Shown here in pieces: positions 1-11,811 of a stretch of 64,000 nt of DNA. The first letter of the stretch is position 1; each line of letters opens with the position of its first letter. Both the position numbers and the translations under genes were made by a program. Where the stretch lies: positions 102,238,627-102,302,626 of the forward strand of contig NC_077223.1 of the NCBI RefSeq assembly GCF_024763615.1. The letters are read 5' to 3'. The DNA comes from Phlebotomus papatasi. Its lineage: Eukaryota; Arthropoda; Insecta; Diptera; Psychodidae. The notes under the pieces are model-generated. The model saw only the letters and a program-made list of their open reading frames with translations, ran no database searches and was not told the DNA's origin.

Positions 1-650
1 ACTATTTTTTTTTAAGTTCAGGAAGCATAACAGAAATTAGCATGAGTAAAGCAATGAAGAACGAAGGCAGAAAAAAGCCTCATTATATTCTTCCGCCAGC
101 ATTGACTTATTAATAGAAAATTCAATCCATTTCGTACCATTGCTTCTTTAATAAAATTTTATGAATCCAATTTTATCCAATTTTATGTTAACATACGAAT
201 AATTTCAGATTTTTTATAGCTGTATAAAGCACTGGTAAAAATTGTTTTCACCTTAAATTTTGAATTATTGCCCGTTTGAAAAGAGTCTAACAATTTTAGT
301 AGTGCAGTAACATCATGTAAACTTTATGAAACAAACCCTCGTGGGAATCACAATAATTTTATTGGCTTCCCCATTCATAAATTTTCGTATTTGAACCAAT
401 TCGAGAACCATAATTCACTGACACTTGAATGAGGACAATAGTTGAATTTAATAAAATTTTCTTGCCAGAAAGTGCACACAGAAAAAAATAGTCTCAATTG
501 TGATATACTGAACGAGTGTGATTTATTTACATGCAGTCTTCATGGGGTAATAAAATTAAAACGTGTAAATAAACGATTTAATTTTATTTCAAAACACGCA
601 CATGTAATAAGAAATATACTAAATAGGAGATACTGGGCCTGTTTATGAAC
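1..650. other. AT-rich unique DNA, no gene seen
   Basis: No coding signal, RNA gene or clear repeat is visible. Near 230 there is a short match to the end of the CACTGGTAAAAA foldback family described at 14214 and 22179, without a partner, so it is probably a solo relic. Open frames here are short and AT-driven. Confidence 0.5.
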
Positions 651-830
651 GGAATTGCAGCATTATGGCCTCTCCACATTGGGAACAAATTTCGTCAAAA
701 ATTTTGTTTTTTACAGAATTCTAGCGTTTCCACCTACAATTCTACAGGCAATTTCCTTCAAAAAAGAAAAAAAACAATTTATGATAAAAATTGTTCCTAT
801 AATGTGTAGAGGCCTTTATGGTGCCATTCC
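651..830. repeat. Foldback repeat, ~50-bp arms
   Basis: The left arm (GGAATTGCAGCATTATGGCC...) and the inverted right arm (GGAATGGCACCATAAAGGCC...) pair over about 50 bp and include CCTCTMCACATT. The right-arm segment with AATRTGTAGAGGCCTTTA recurs at 7620-7650 inside the hAT element at 7330, so part of this sequence is dispersed. No target duplication was recognised. It is non-coding and of unknown class. The 560 bp that follow, to 1390, show nothing recognisable. Confidence 0.55.
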
Positions 831-1398
831 AATAAATAATGCACTTAACTGTTCTCAAGTAGTTCTGCATTATCGACTCTTCTTTGTATTTATAATACAA
901 TAATACATAATTTATTTTTATAGAGTAACTATCAGAAAAACGAATTTGTCAATCAGAAATCAAGGCAAAAGAGAGAAGGAGGGAAAATATTATCAAAAAT
1001 TACGCGATATCAAACTTTTAAGGCACATTATGTACCCAATCAGTCTTTTAAGATTTATAATAATGGCCGAAACTTTAGATGCGGTACAGATTAGTCTTAC
1101 ATCCATGTGTTTATTTGAAGCCCCTTTTAGTCACACAAAATGCTAAGAGAGGAAAATGGAGGCGGAGTGAATTGCAGGCTCCCAAGTAGCAAAACTTGAC
1201 TAGAAACACAATGTGAATAATGAAGACATCATTTGATCGTTTTTAATTCAACATCAGCTAAATGACTAAAAATTTACTATTTTGAGAGCAACTAAGATAA
1301 AAGTAAGTTTGGTGTCGAAGAGCCGACGTCACGGTGACTATCAATTAATCACAAACCTTACCATTTGAATGCCTGAAACTGAATAACTCTCTCTAGAT

Positions 1399-1496
1399 CA
1401 GAGATGTGGAAGAACCGTTTCAAGAAGCGTTTTCACCATTGACGTACATGTTTCATTTGACGTTTATTCGGTTTCAACGGTTCTTGCACGCCTCTG
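1399..1496. mobile_element. 98-bp hAT-type MITE with 8-bp TSD
   Basis: The ends are CAGAGATGTGGAAGAACCG on the left and, inverted on the right, CAGAGGCGTGCAAGAACCG: 16 of 19 positions agree, and the complementarity continues inward. The element is flanked by a perfect 8-bp direct repeat, CTCTAGAT, at 1391-1398 and 1497-1504. An 8-bp duplication with CAG-type termini is the signature of hAT transposons. At 98 bp it is almost all inverted repeat, has no coding capacity, and depends on a transposase from elsewhere. Confidence 0.8.
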
Positions 1497-1734
1497 CTCT
1501 AGATAATTTCCAAAGCTTTCAAAGATAGCTAAAACAGTCTATAACTTCAAATATTTTAGTAAAAAGAAATTTAATTTGGACGGTATAAAAAGTCAAATTT
1601 GTTGATGAAAAAATACACTTTGGTTCATGAAACAATATGATTCTGGGTTTTAGAAATATATTAATTTTTTTTAGAGAAAAAAATTAAAAGAAAACTTGTC
1701 TGAGAAAAAAAATTGATATGAAAATGAACATTAT

Positions 1735-1960
1735 GGCTCTCACACACCTTTGTGATCAGGAAAATTTCGTCTAATCGGAATTCACATCTCTTTCTATCTC
1801 AATTGTTTTGAATATGTCTATCCGGCTCTTTCGGACTTTTCTTCTTCTTTTGAATGTCATAACAAATTCAATTTGTTTAATCTAATTTTGAGACTGACAG
1901 AATGGGATACATTTATGCAAAACTTTTCATAAAGAAAGGGACGCGAATTTTGATTTCAGA
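1735..1960 (+). repeat. GGCTCTCACACACC foldback family, copy a
   Basis: The left end reads GGCTCTCACACACCTTT, then GATCAGGAAAATTTCG and an AATTCACATCTCTTTCT segment. The right part holds the inverted counterpart (AAAGAAAGGGACGCGAATTT). Related copies lie at 2809-3041, 34925-35191 and 35307-35572. All carry the same pyrimidine-rich arm with ATATGTCTAT near the centre. This copy lacks a clean right terminus. It is non-coding and the superfamily is not assigned. Confidence 0.6.
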
Positions 1961-2078
1961 TATTAGTAATTTAATTTAATCAGTAAATATAAAATTCTTT
2001 GATTGTAAATACATTATAGTTTGGAAAAATTGATTTCTGGTTGTAAAAGAATAATAATTTGGCTCAGAGAAGATAGTA

Positions 2079-2331
2079 CACTGTGAGAAATCCGAAAAAG
2101 TTAAAATAACATTCCGGAAATGTTAATTTTACCCTGCAGTATTGATCCGAAAACGGTGTAAATATTACCCTTTTTAGGTGTATTAGGAGTTAAAGTTACC
2201 CTTTTTTCATGTTAATTTTGCACTTAAAAGGGTGTAAAATTAACATTAAAAAATGTTGATATATTTTTACACCTAAAAAGTGTTAAAGTTACGAAGAAGA
2301 AAAGTTAATCGCACCCCCTTTTTTCTCAGTG
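2079..2331 (-). mobile_element. CACTGAGA MITE, copy 1 (253 bp)
   Basis: This is the first of five near-identical elements in the window. In the reference orientation one end begins CACTGAGAAAAAA followed by GGGGTGCGATTAAC, and the other, inverted, begins CACTGAGAGAAATCCG. The body is packed with short palindromes such as AACATTTTTTAATGTT and AACATTTCCGGAATGTT. TA lies on both sides (2077-2078 and 2332-2333), as expected of a TA-targeting Tc1/mariner-type MITE. There is no ORF. Confidence 0.85.
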
Positions 2332-2337
2332 TAGATT

Positions 2338-3240
2338 TTGGTCAGTAAAAATCGGCCTCGGAAATTTAGTAATGAATTTTATTTTGATGAAAATCAAATT
2401 TGAACAGTAAAAAAAGCAATTTGACCAGCAAAAAAATCCATTTCGATTGGCCTAAAAAATAATAAATTTGGTTAGTGGAATATGATAATGAACAATACAA
2501 ATTAAATTTAGTCAGTAAAAAACAATCAAGTTTGTTGATGAAAACATACATTTTGTTTAGTAAACGATTTCAGCTAGTAAAATTTTTTTTAAAAAGAAAA
2601 TCTGGGAAAATCTGAGGAAATTTCAGTCTGTAAAAAATCGATTTCGATAATTAAAAAATTGAATTTTGGTCTGTAAAAGAAATTGAATTTGATCAGTAAA
2701 GAGAATTATTACCAGTAAAAATCCACATTAAAGCAAGCAAAAAAATTATCTTAAAGAGTGTATTTGGTCAGTGAAAATGTCCTGTAGAAATTCGATTTAG
2801 TCATTAAAGGTTCTCACACATATAAAGAGAAATTCACGCATACTTTTTCTTCTCACATGTTTTGCATATGTCTATCTCAATATTTTGCACTTCAAATTCG
2901 ATTGATTTAAATTTACTTTATTGTGATGTTTAAAAGAAGAAAAAGAAGAGTGCGAAAGACTGAGGTAGACATATGCAAAGCTTTTAAGAAAGAAAGAGAT
3001 GTAAATTTCGATTTTACGAAGTTTTCCTGATCTAAAAGGGGAAAATGAAACTTTTTGGTTGAATTTTGACCAGACAAGAAATCAATTTTGGCACCGAAAA
3101 ATTTGATTTGGGTTGGTTAATCAAAATATGGTCAATAAAATGATTGATTTGAAGTAGAAAAAATCAATTTTGACTAGTAATTACATGTACTTAAAAGAAA
3201 AATTATTTGAGTCATTAAAAAATGATTTTTTTAATAAAAA
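2338..3240. repeat. Degenerate GTCAGTAAAAA minisatellite-like tract
   Basis: Short units of roughly 20-30 bp recur, with the core (T)GGTCAGTAAAA or ATCAGTAAAAA followed by AT-rich filler. The tract covers about 2338-2808 and resumes at 3055-3240, interrupted by foldback copy b. The same unit forms tracts at 13152-13644 and 34690-34815. Units are too diverged for exact counting by eye. The apparent short reading frames inside come from the repeat. Confidence 0.6.
2809..3041 (+). repeat. GGCTCTCACACACC foldback family, copy b
   Basis: This is a second copy of the family seen at 1735, starting GGTTCTCACACA. It has the same AAATTCACGCATAC and TTGCATATGTCTATCTC arm, and an inverted right arm ending TTTTCCTGATCTAAAAGGG. 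It splits the surrounding GTCAGTAAAAA tract into two parts, so it may have inserted there. It is non-coding. Confidence 0.55.
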
Positions 3241-3253
3241 AAAAACAGTTATG

Positions 3254-3715
3254 CAGGGGAATTCTACAGCAGTGTGACAATGTCATACACTGAGAAAAAA
3301 AGAGGGTGCGATTAACTTTTTTTCCTCATAACTTTAACACTTTTTAGGTGTAAAAATATATTAACATTTTTTAATGTTAATTTTACACCTTTTGAGGGTA
3401 AAGTCAACATGAAAAAAGGGTAACTTTAACCCCCAATACACCTAAAAAGCATAATATTTACACCGATTTCGGATCAATAATGCAGGGTAAAATTAACATT
3501 TCCGGAATGTTATTTTAACTTTTTCGGATTTCTCTCAGTATATGACAAATTTAAAATTTGTTTATGTGATAAATTTCGACTCTTATTAGGTACCTGAAGC
3601 TTCATAGAGATACTTGCAATAGCCATTCGATGCTTTCGGGCTTTTATGTTGCCCTACTCCCGTGTTTAACTACGGAAAAAACTATGACATTGTCATACTG
3701 TTACAGAATGCCTCT
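3254..3715. repeat. Foldback element interrupted by a MITE
   Basis: The left arm AGGGGAATTCTACAGCAG continues into TGACAATGTCATA. It is matched by an inverted right arm that reads GAGGCATTCTGTAACAG and then TATGACAATGTCATA on the opposite strand. The CACTGAGA MITE at 3288-3540 lies just inside the left arm. No target duplication of the outer element was found, so its class and exact ends are uncertain. Confidence 0.5.
3288..3540 (+). mobile_element. CACTGAGA MITE, copy 2 (253 bp)
   Basis: This copy is in the reference orientation, from CACTGAGAAAAAAAGAGGG to TTCTCTCAGTA, with TA on each side (3286-3287 and 3541-3542). It has the same length as copies 1 and 4 and is inserted within the foldback element at 3254-3715. 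Like the others it has no coding capacity. Confidence 0.85.
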
Positions 3716-3779
3716 TCTGATCAGTAAAAAATCTACATTTTTTCGAAATTGATGTAAGGACCAATAATGAACATTGCTA

Positions 3780-3995
3780 CACCGAGAAAAAAACACTTTT
3801 CGGGTGTAAAAATATATTAACATTTTTTAATGTTAATTTTACACCTTTTTAAGGGTAAAATTAACATGAAAAAGGGTAACTTTAACCCTCAATACACGTA
3901 AAAGGGTAATATTTACACCGATTTTGGATCAATACTGCAGGGTAAAATTAACATTTCCGGAATGTTATTTTAACTTTTTCGGATTTCTCTCAGTG
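3780..3995 (+). mobile_element. CACTGAGA MITE, copy 3, internally deleted
   Basis: It starts CACCGAGAAAAAAACAC and ends TTCTCTCAGTG, flanked by TA at 3778-3779 and 3996-3997. It is 216 bp because about 37 bp next to the left terminus, the segment with GTGCGATTAACTTTTTTTCC, is missing. It lies 240 bp from copy 2 in the same orientation. Confidence 0.85.
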
Positions 3996-3997
3996 TA

Positions 3998-5779
3998 TGA
4001 GTTTTAAATTAGAGAAAATGTGTTCTGAAACTTGAATTGAATAAAATTGTTAATTTAAGCCTAGCATTCGCAGATTTATTATCCTTCTGAAATTTTCTCC
4101 AAGTGTACCCAAAAAAAACATTTTTACTTAAATTCGTCAGTGTCTTTGAAGGGAAGCTCAGGAAGCTTTTATGGATCAATCTGTAAGAATAAACACTACT
4201 AGATAAAGCTTGTCAAGCGAAGTCATTGAGATGAAATGAAATTTGAGGATTAGAGAAAACGATCTTGAGATTACTCATTGGTACTACTTGAAAGTTTATT
4301 CTCTCGAGGACTATTTGAGTGCAATTGTATTTCCTTGTGTGAAGGAACATTGTCTTTAGAAATATAGTCAGTGGCAGAGGAGGAATGATTGAAATGACGT
4401 CGAGAATGGGGATCCTCGAGGAATTCCTGGAGAGGAGAAAATTCTATAAAACATTCATGCGCAGTGATGATAGATTTTTCCGCTGCTAAAGGGACTCTTG
4501 CCGGAAAATCCTTCTGCACAGAAACAGTTTGTGAGTGTTGGTTGAACTGAAAGGGTCATTCTTGTATTTTTGGCAATTCTAGGTGATTTTTTTGATTCTC
4601 AGTATCTGAGAAAATCCTGAAAAAGTGTCGTAAGGAGATTGATTTCCTGATCTTTTTTCGCGGCAATTGACACAAGACTTGACTTGAAATTTTCCAGCAG
4701 GAGGTGTGAGTGAGTAAGTGAGGTGAAATTGCGTCAAATTGACTGAAAATTTTCCCAGCCTGAGGACATCCATTGCGGGTAAGTTGATACTACATTTACA
4801 ATTAAATTTTATTGAGGAGAAAATTTGTCTGGTTTCACCCAGTTCGGAGAGCATCGTAATTTAAACTCTTAATCAGATTTCTGACAATTTAATTGTGAGT
4901 CGATAAATTTCAATTATACCATTTCATCATCCATCGGCAAGAAAGGGTTTACACTCCCCCAATAAAGCTGAACCCTTGGCATAGCGCAATAGTTTTTTTG
5001 GGCAAAACTCTCGAGGACTCTCTGAATTTATGTTGCAAATTCTGACTATAACCCAGTCTTCTCTCCAATAACAATGGATAATGCAGACGCAATCATCGAT
5101 GGTTTTTTTTTCTGGGTAAAACGATGGGGATTTGTGGGCTGCTAGAGGGCAAATTTTCACGATTCACTGACTTCGATGGGATTAATTTTGCCGAAGCAGA
5201 CATTCACTGTCGGTTATTTATCTTCCGCCCTTCAAGTGTCACAATTATAATTAAATGTGTCACCAAAGTGAAAACCTCATTTTCCACCAACTTCTTTTTC
5301 CTGCTTTGTTTTTTTTTTACCACCACCTCCCACAAGGTTTTATTTCACCAGGCGAGTTCCGTGTTATGCTTCTTGCCCACCTTTAATTTTTTTTCAAATC
5401 TTTTGAACCCATACACAACACACCCTTCCGTTTTTGGGTTGATTTTCCATTAAATTTTAAATTGCATTTATTTGAGAATTTCCTTTTCCGTCGCTTGGAC
5501 GGAGGGTCTCATTTCATATACATGTGAATAATTTAGGGATAAAAATCGTGAGCTTTTTGGGAATACTTAAAAAATTTATTAGGAAAAAGCATTTTATGTT
5601 GGAAAAAGTTTTTCAAAATAAAACAAAAACTACTTGAAAACTAATTATCTGAAGTATAAGACTCTGGTATATTAACCTGTAACTACAAGGTGTAACGGCG
5701 GTAATGTGTCCCATCATTTACCATTTACCGTTTCACAACCGACTTCAATTTGATTCGATTGAATGGATTTTAAGTTAAA
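3998..5779. other. Mostly unique DNA, no gene identified
   Basis: Between 4270 and 5460 the base composition is less AT-biased and no repeats are seen, so this could be conserved non-coding sequence or UTR. Minus-strand frames at 4271-4519 and 4579-4854 and a plus frame at 5124-5453 are open for 82-109 codons, but their translations show no domain or family I recognise. I do not call them genes. Confidence 0.4.
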
Positions 5780-6068
5780 TACAGTGCCCACTTTCTAATC
5801 CGGATCGGCGTAATCCGGATGAGTTATTGACGGTTACATTTAAAATAATTTTGAGGTCATGTAAGCATGTGTGTTCAGCAATGAAAATGAATTATCCTGC
5901 GATGTTTTTCTTTAATAAATGAAGTATAATAGCATAGAATTTTCTAATTATATCTTTTATTCTTCTTTAAAATTTTTATACTAATTCTACAAAAAACTCT
6001 TGTATTATATTTTCAAGACGTTGAACAAATTCAAAAAAAATACATCAGGTTACAAAGCGGGCACTGTA
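5780..6068. mobile_element. Tc1-like MITE, CAGTGCCC termini
   Basis: The termini are inverted: CAGTGCCCACTTTCTAA on the left and CAGTGCCCGCTTTGTAA on the right strand. Each abuts TA (5780-5781 and 6067-6068). CAGT termini with TA duplication are typical of Tc1/mariner elements. The left interior has two ATCCGGAT-like motifs. A related end occurs near 27045-27075. The element is 289 bp and non-coding. Confidence 0.7.
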
Positions 6069-6366
6069 TTAGTTATCGGTTCATGAGTGGTTCATGGGCG
6101 GTTCGCAACCTATTGGAATTAGTTTCCTCTTATAAAGAATTCCAAGACCTTTCCAATGAGCCCAAAAGCGATAGCATTCGGTTGAGAAATACGTTTTATA
6201 GAGCCTTTTGAACTTAAAAAATTAATACGACATGCTTTCGAACAATCTCATAGAAACGTGATTTTAAAGCAATAACCACAAATAAATTCATAAATGACAA
6301 AAAAGACTATGAAAGTTTCTCTAAGCTGCTAGAGAAAAAAATCGTTTTTATTATACTTTGCTTTGG

Positions 6367-6585
6367 TAGGGGGAAGTGGGGCACCTTTGAATTGGGGCAG
6401 CTTTGAATTTGAGCTTTTTTCTCCTATTTTTAAATGAAACTGGACCTTATTATGATATAATTTAGTTCAACAAACTAATTGCGAAGCTAAATTGCGTTAT
6501 GATGAGGCTCAATTCCATTTAAAAATAGGAGAAAAAAGTCCAATTTCAAAGGTGCCCCAATTCAAAGGTGCCCCACTTCCCCCTA
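6367..6585. mobile_element. TAGGGG foldback MITE, near-complete hairpin
   Basis: The two ends match for about 40 bp (TAGGGGGAAGTGGGGCACC, then TTTGAATTGGGGCA). Inverted similarity continues for about 100 bp in each arm, so nearly the whole 219-bp element could fold into one hairpin. TA lies at each extreme. It belongs to the TAGGG-ended group and carries no ORF. Confidence 0.75.
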
Positions 6586-6612
6586 TTATATTTTTTCAAA
6601 AATTTAATTTAG

Positions 6613-7212
6613 TAGGGGAGAGTGAGGCAAAATTTGTCAAAACGAAAATTTCATTATTCACTATTTTCTAAAATAAAAGAGACTGAGGCTTGAAATTTTT
6701 CTTATAGATAGCCTTCATGAACCTTCTGAAACTTACAAAGTTTCAAAGGATTCAAGGAAGGATTATGTAAAATAAAAAATAATGAATTTTTGAGCCCTAT
6801 TTTTGGAATATGTATTTGGCTTACAGAAAATATCAATACTGATTAGCTCAATTTAGGCACATTTCTCGTTAAGATAGAGAAAAATTATCTTCGACAAAGT
6901 TGTAGATGAATAAATTTCCTATAAAAATATGTCTATTTGATAGTTTTAACATTCGCGAGAGTAAAACGTCATAAATTATCCGAAAACTGACAAAATTTGC
7001 CCCAGCAATTTTGAGAATCTCCACAAAATCGACTTTTAGAAAATGTTTAGAAAATCACATTTCTTTCGAGATAGAGGAAAATAGTCTTCTGAAATGTTGT
7101 AGAGCAGTAAATTTCCTATAAGAATATATTCATTATAAACCGTTTAAGTTTTCTCAGAGCTCGTGAAAGAATTAAATGTGCGTTTTGACAAGTTTTGCCT
7201 CAGTCTCCCCTA
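6613..7212. mobile_element. TAGGGGAGA element, 600 bp
   Basis: The left end TAGGGGAGAGTGAGGCAAAA and the inverted right end TAGGGGAGACTGAGGCAAAA are followed by the TTGTCAAAACG motif on both sides. The interior contains two related segments with AAATTTCCTATAARAATAT at about 6910 and 7105. Similar interior sequence occurs in the element at 14593-15515, so the two form one subfamily. The interior is AT-rich and has no transposase frame. Confidence 0.75.
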
Positions 7213-7329
7213 AAAAAGAAAAGGAAACTGCGTAAAATTTCGGACAGCTTGCAATATTGGACATTGTTTTGTACTCACAATTCCATAACTTTTCAGTTTC
7301 TTTTATATTATGTTCATAAAGTATACTAC

Positions 7330-7999
7330 CAGGTGCGTAGGAACGAAATTTGCTCACAGGGGGGCAAATTTTTTATAACTTTTCAAATTTTTGAACCTTA
7401 ATGGACTCTACTCACTAGAGATATTTATGTCCATATTAAAGAGTTTTTCCTACACAATCTTATAGACTCTACACAATAGAGAAATTTATGTCCATATTGA
7501 AGCAAATTCCGTACGCTTGTGTAGGAAAAACTCTTCAATATGGACATAAATTTCTCTAGTGTGTATACGCCATTAGAGAATTTGCCACAATGTGATCAAA
7601 AATACGATTTTTGACGAAAATTGCTCCCAATAATATGTAGAGGCCTTTACATTTAAGAGAAGCTTTTAACCACAGAGGCATATTTGAAAAAGTTTTGTTT
7701 TGGTTATATTTTACAAAGGCGCTCTCGAATTCATAAACTTATAATTTTTATTGATATATTGCTTTGAAACTTGAAAATGAGTATATTTTTAAAGATCAAT
7801 ACATGAATACCAAATAACTAGTACGTTTTTCTTAATTTATCACAAAAATATGGCAATATTTTACCAAGTTTTGATTTTGGAGAAGAACAATGGACAATTT
7901 TAGCAAATTTTTGAAACAGAGATTGGCCTTCTCAGGGGGGGGCAGAGGCAGGTTAGGGGGGACAATGTACCTCTGCCCCTCCCCGTTGTTATGCCCCTG
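7330..7999. mobile_element. Non-autonomous hAT element, TSD TATACTAC
   Basis: The left terminus CAGGTGCGTAGGAACG and the inverted right terminus CAGGGGCATAACAACG match at 12 of 16 positions. A perfect 8-bp duplication, TATACTAC, flanks the element at 7322-7329 and 8000-8007. This is diagnostic of the hAT superfamily. The right end is G-rich and C-rich (GGGGGG and CCCCTCCCC). The interior includes a foldback at 7413-7561. At 670 bp, with no transposase frame, it is non-autonomous. Confidence 0.85.
7413..7561. repeat. Internal foldback of the hAT element
   Basis: A ~44-bp arm starting CACTAGAGATATTTATGTCC pairs with an inverted arm ending CATAAATTTCTCTAGTG. A third copy of the ATTTATGTCCATATT core lies in direct orientation at about 7480-7500 between them. 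It could be a nested small element or part of the hAT element. There is no clear duplication to decide. Confidence 0.6.
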
Positions 8000-8733
8000 T
8001 ATACTACATTATGTTATTGTTTATTAATAATTTAATTTTTATTTTTCGGATATGTTTATTGTTCACAAGTAATTAATTATTTAATTCCATCAAATATTTG
8101 GTGGTGTACAAATAAGTAGTCAAGTATTAAATTTGAACAATATTGGTGCTCGCACACCTTTTCAATTGAGTGAAATGTAATCGATTGAAATTGTACCTTT
8201 AACTTTTTTAAACTGAAAAAATTTAAATAATCTCCAATTGTCTCAATTTTTCAATAAAAATAAAATATAAAATTTTATTTGAATATAAAATTGAACTTTA
8301 AGTTTTATTTTACAGAAAAAAAAAACAATTATATCTGACTTTAGTTTGAGAAACAAAGAACATTTGATCTGTTTTTTTTAATGCAAGAAATTATTGGAAA
8401 TTATATTGCAAGTTCTTGCAAAGGGAATATAGAAGTTTTTTGTTTTACATTCAATCATCTTACTTAGACGACAGATATTTAAATTGTTAATTTTTCTTAA
8501 GTTTTAGATTTTTTTTTACCATAATTTAATATTTGAGTAGCAATAAATTAATAAAAAAATAAAAAAATAACTATAATAAAATGAGTGTAAAATAATAAAA
8601 ATAATTCAAACTAAATATTCGTATAATATTGCATTTTTGTATTGGTATATTTGGTACAAAACCTTTGGATAGTTAAATTATCCTAATAAAATAAAATTTT
8701 GGAAATCCCAAAAATATGGTGAAATTTCATCTA

Positions 8734-9788
8734 TAGGGGAAAGGCTCATAATTTTGACCAGTTTCTTATTTTGGACACTTTGAGGATAAAATTGGACACT
8801 AAAAATAAATTGATTAAAATGATGGATTTTTATTCCAATATTTGATGAATAATGAATTCTATCTAAATATTTGTTCTTTTTAGAAGATTTTGACACTAAG
8901 TACATTAAATTTTGAATATGATTTGTGTTGAAATTGCTTTGTTGATAATTCAGTGTGAGCAATTGCTTACGAGAAATATGACAGGACTTCGTGTTTACTT
9001 CAGTCTTATTTAGCTGTGGTGAAGTACTAACAATATTTTTTCGCTTTTTTTTGAGTGATGCTATTGAATATTCATTGAATATTGTGTTGATTCACGTTAG
9101 TGGTGATTTGTACATTTGGCCTGAAGTGAGATTTGACTTGTGAATTAGATTTTTCGTGTGAAAAATGGGATTTTTTTTAGACATTTACCAGTGAGGTGAT
9201 ACTCCTTATTTTGGACAGGTGTCTTTCTATCGAAATTTCGTGAAGTTTTAGCTTTCGTGATGACTAGGTTGGACAAATGCCTGGGGAAACAAAGATCTAT
9301 GAAAGAGATGTAGTGAGAAAAACCTTAAAAGAGTGTCCCGGTAAGGCCAGGGAACGAGTGAATCCGCACGTACTTGGAGTACCGAAGTCAATTCACTTTA
9401 ATGAATGATATGGAAAGTTTCCGAGCTTCTTGTGACATTCTACGTGTCTCTTACATGAACAGGAAGAGGACTTGGTAGGATTGGTTCATGAAATGAAGAA
9501 CAATTGAGGCGGATTAGCTGTCCACCAAATTTACAGCCAAGTTGTCCAAATTAATAACCAAGTTGTCCAAAATAAGAGTCAAATTCACCTCTACATATCA
9601 ATTCATTTTTAATCGTATTAAAACTAATTTTAGTAAAAATAAGACGATAAATAGCTTGCCAAGTTTCTAAACAACCCTTCTGAAAAGAGAGTAACAGAAA
9701 TGTCAATTAGTATAGAAAATATTGCACTTCAAACTTGGAACATCGATGTTTATAAGCAGACTGGCCAAAATTATGAGCCTTTACCCTA
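8734..9788. mobile_element. TAGGGGAAAGGCTCAT element, 1,055 bp
   Basis: The left end TAGGGGAAAGGCTCATAATT continues TTGACCAG. The inverted right end TAGGGTAAAGGCTCATAATT continues TTGGCCAG. TA closes each end. No transposase frame is visible. It has two relatives here: 32385-32810 keeps both ends but lacks most of the middle, and 49943-50327 keeps only the left ~390 bp. It is the longest copy of this subfamily in the window. Confidence 0.75.
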
Positions 9789-11558
9789 TGCCCTTTAAAA
9801 TGTAGCTCTTGGCAAACCTCTAGAATATCTCTTACTGTTTGTCCTTATAAAAAAAGTAAAAAGCGAATAACCCGAATAACCATAGATATTGCTGGATTTT
9901 CCCACGTCATTTGGAGATCTTCAGGGACAGTTTCTCTTTTCAAATTAAAATAATATGGATTTTCAGGATTTTTTCTAAGGTTTTCAGCTGTTGTTACGAG
10001 TCTTCCTCAGTTGGTCAAATAGAATCTTACTAACATTTGAAAATCGTTCTAATTGAAACCCGTATCAAGGGTCGAAAGCCCTGGAGGAAGTCAGAATTTT
10101 TCTAATTTGAAAAGAGGAATTTTTAATGAACATCGGAGGATCCGAAAAGTAAAAAAAATTAACAGATGCCTAACCTGAAGAATAAAACAATTTGTGTTAC
10201 ACTCATTAATTTTGCAAAGAAGTTTTATTTTATATATTACTATAAGATTTCACAGAAAAAAGAACCTTTAAAGTCTGAATTGTGTAACCAAGATACGATC
10301 ATTTTTCATCTCCTTTAAAAAGGTTCCTGGCGAAGTTTCTGGTGTTGACAGTATTACATTTTTGCCCATTTCTTCCGATAAGGCTAACTAATTCCGTGGA
10401 CCGAGATTTTTCCGCAATCTCACACCGAGTGAGAAAAAGTGTTTTAGCGGGAAGTAGAGGATAGATAAAATGCCCAAAGCACCAGAGACCAAGACAATTA
10501 ATTCAAATTTAATGATAATGCCCTTTCCACGTCTCCTGGGAAACACCGGTCTTGTTTCATGAAGTCATTTGCGAGAGTGTCACAATTACCCGGAATGACG
10601 GAAGGACACGAAAAACACATGGCCAGAGTCTCATATTCACGTTAGATAAAATTATTTCTCATTCTGGGGTTGGCTCAATGTGTGTTTATGGCTGGTGTAG
10701 GAGATCCTTTGGAATTACAGTCACTGAATTAAATAGTGGAACTACTGGCCAACTCCTGTGCCAACATCTCCCTGTACTTCAAAATGTAATACGTCCGCCC
10801 CCCCTTTCCGCCCACTTCAGTCTATATATCGTTGTGGAAATTCACCTCTAAAATATGAGATTCTAATCTACAATTTGCGTAACACGCCAACGAGAAGTTC
10901 TTGCATTACGTGCTAACATGAGAGGGTATTTTCATTTTGATGTCTCAAAATTGAAACCTGAGAATTATTTAACCTTTCCCGAAGCTCAGACATACCATTA
11001 ACTTTCTGCACAAGAGAGAGAGAATTTTCTATACATAAACAAACACTTTATCATATCAGGCACGATTAAACCGAATAATTAAGGAATCTATTATGCCTTG
11101 AGGCCTCAATGAAGGCATTTTCTTTTTCTTTGTTGGATTTTATTCAAATTATTCTGCTTATGATTTAACATTCCAGCTGAATAGTTTCTTTGATGCTTAT
11201 GGAAAATATTTATTGCGGAGGTTAGTGACTTTTAGCATTTATTTTAGTGAAAATTTTCCATAGAAATAGCTTAGTAATTTCACGTCATTTTGGTATTCTC
11301 GAGAAATTAAAAAGAAAAATGGTTTTCTAGATGAATAATTCCATAATAAAATCCAAGAAATGAACTTTCTTATTGAGATAGGAAATGAAAAGATGCATAA
11401 TTTACATTTTAATTTTCAATGATTATAATGGATTTTAAAAGTTTATAGATTCTAAATTAAAATCAAAATACCGGAAACAGGCAATATTTACCAAACCGAG
11501 CTAGGAAAAGGTTCAGAGAATAGTGTATTTTCTACATAAAATTTTAGGGTTTTAATAA
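9789..11558. other. Unique DNA, no gene identified
   Basis: The part from 10320 to 10860 is less AT-rich and free of repeats. A 99-codon plus-strand frame at 10552-10851 has no recognisable product. The rest is AT-rich with homopolymer runs. No RNA gene or repeat family was recognised. Confidence 0.4.
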
Positions 11559-11811
11559 CACTAAGAGAAATCCGAAAAAGTTAAAATAACATTCCGGAAA
11601 TGTTAATTTTACCCTGCAGTATTGATCCGAAATCGGTGTAAATATTACCCTTTTTATGTATATTGTGGGTTAAATTTACACTTTTTCATGTTGATTTTAC
11701 CCTTAAAAAGGTGTAAAATTAACATTAAAAAATGTTGATATATTTTTACACCTGAAAAGTGTTAAAGTTATGAGGAAAAAAAGTTAATCGCACCTTCTTT
11801 TTTTCTCAGTG
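11559..11811 (-). mobile_element. CACTGAGA MITE, copy 4 (253 bp)
   Basis: Same structure and length as copies 1 and 2, in the reverse orientation, from CACTAAGAGAAATCCG to TTTTTTCTCAGTG. The flanking dinucleotides are AA and AA instead of TA, the only exception among the five copies. This may reflect later mutation of the target duplication. Confidence 0.85.
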
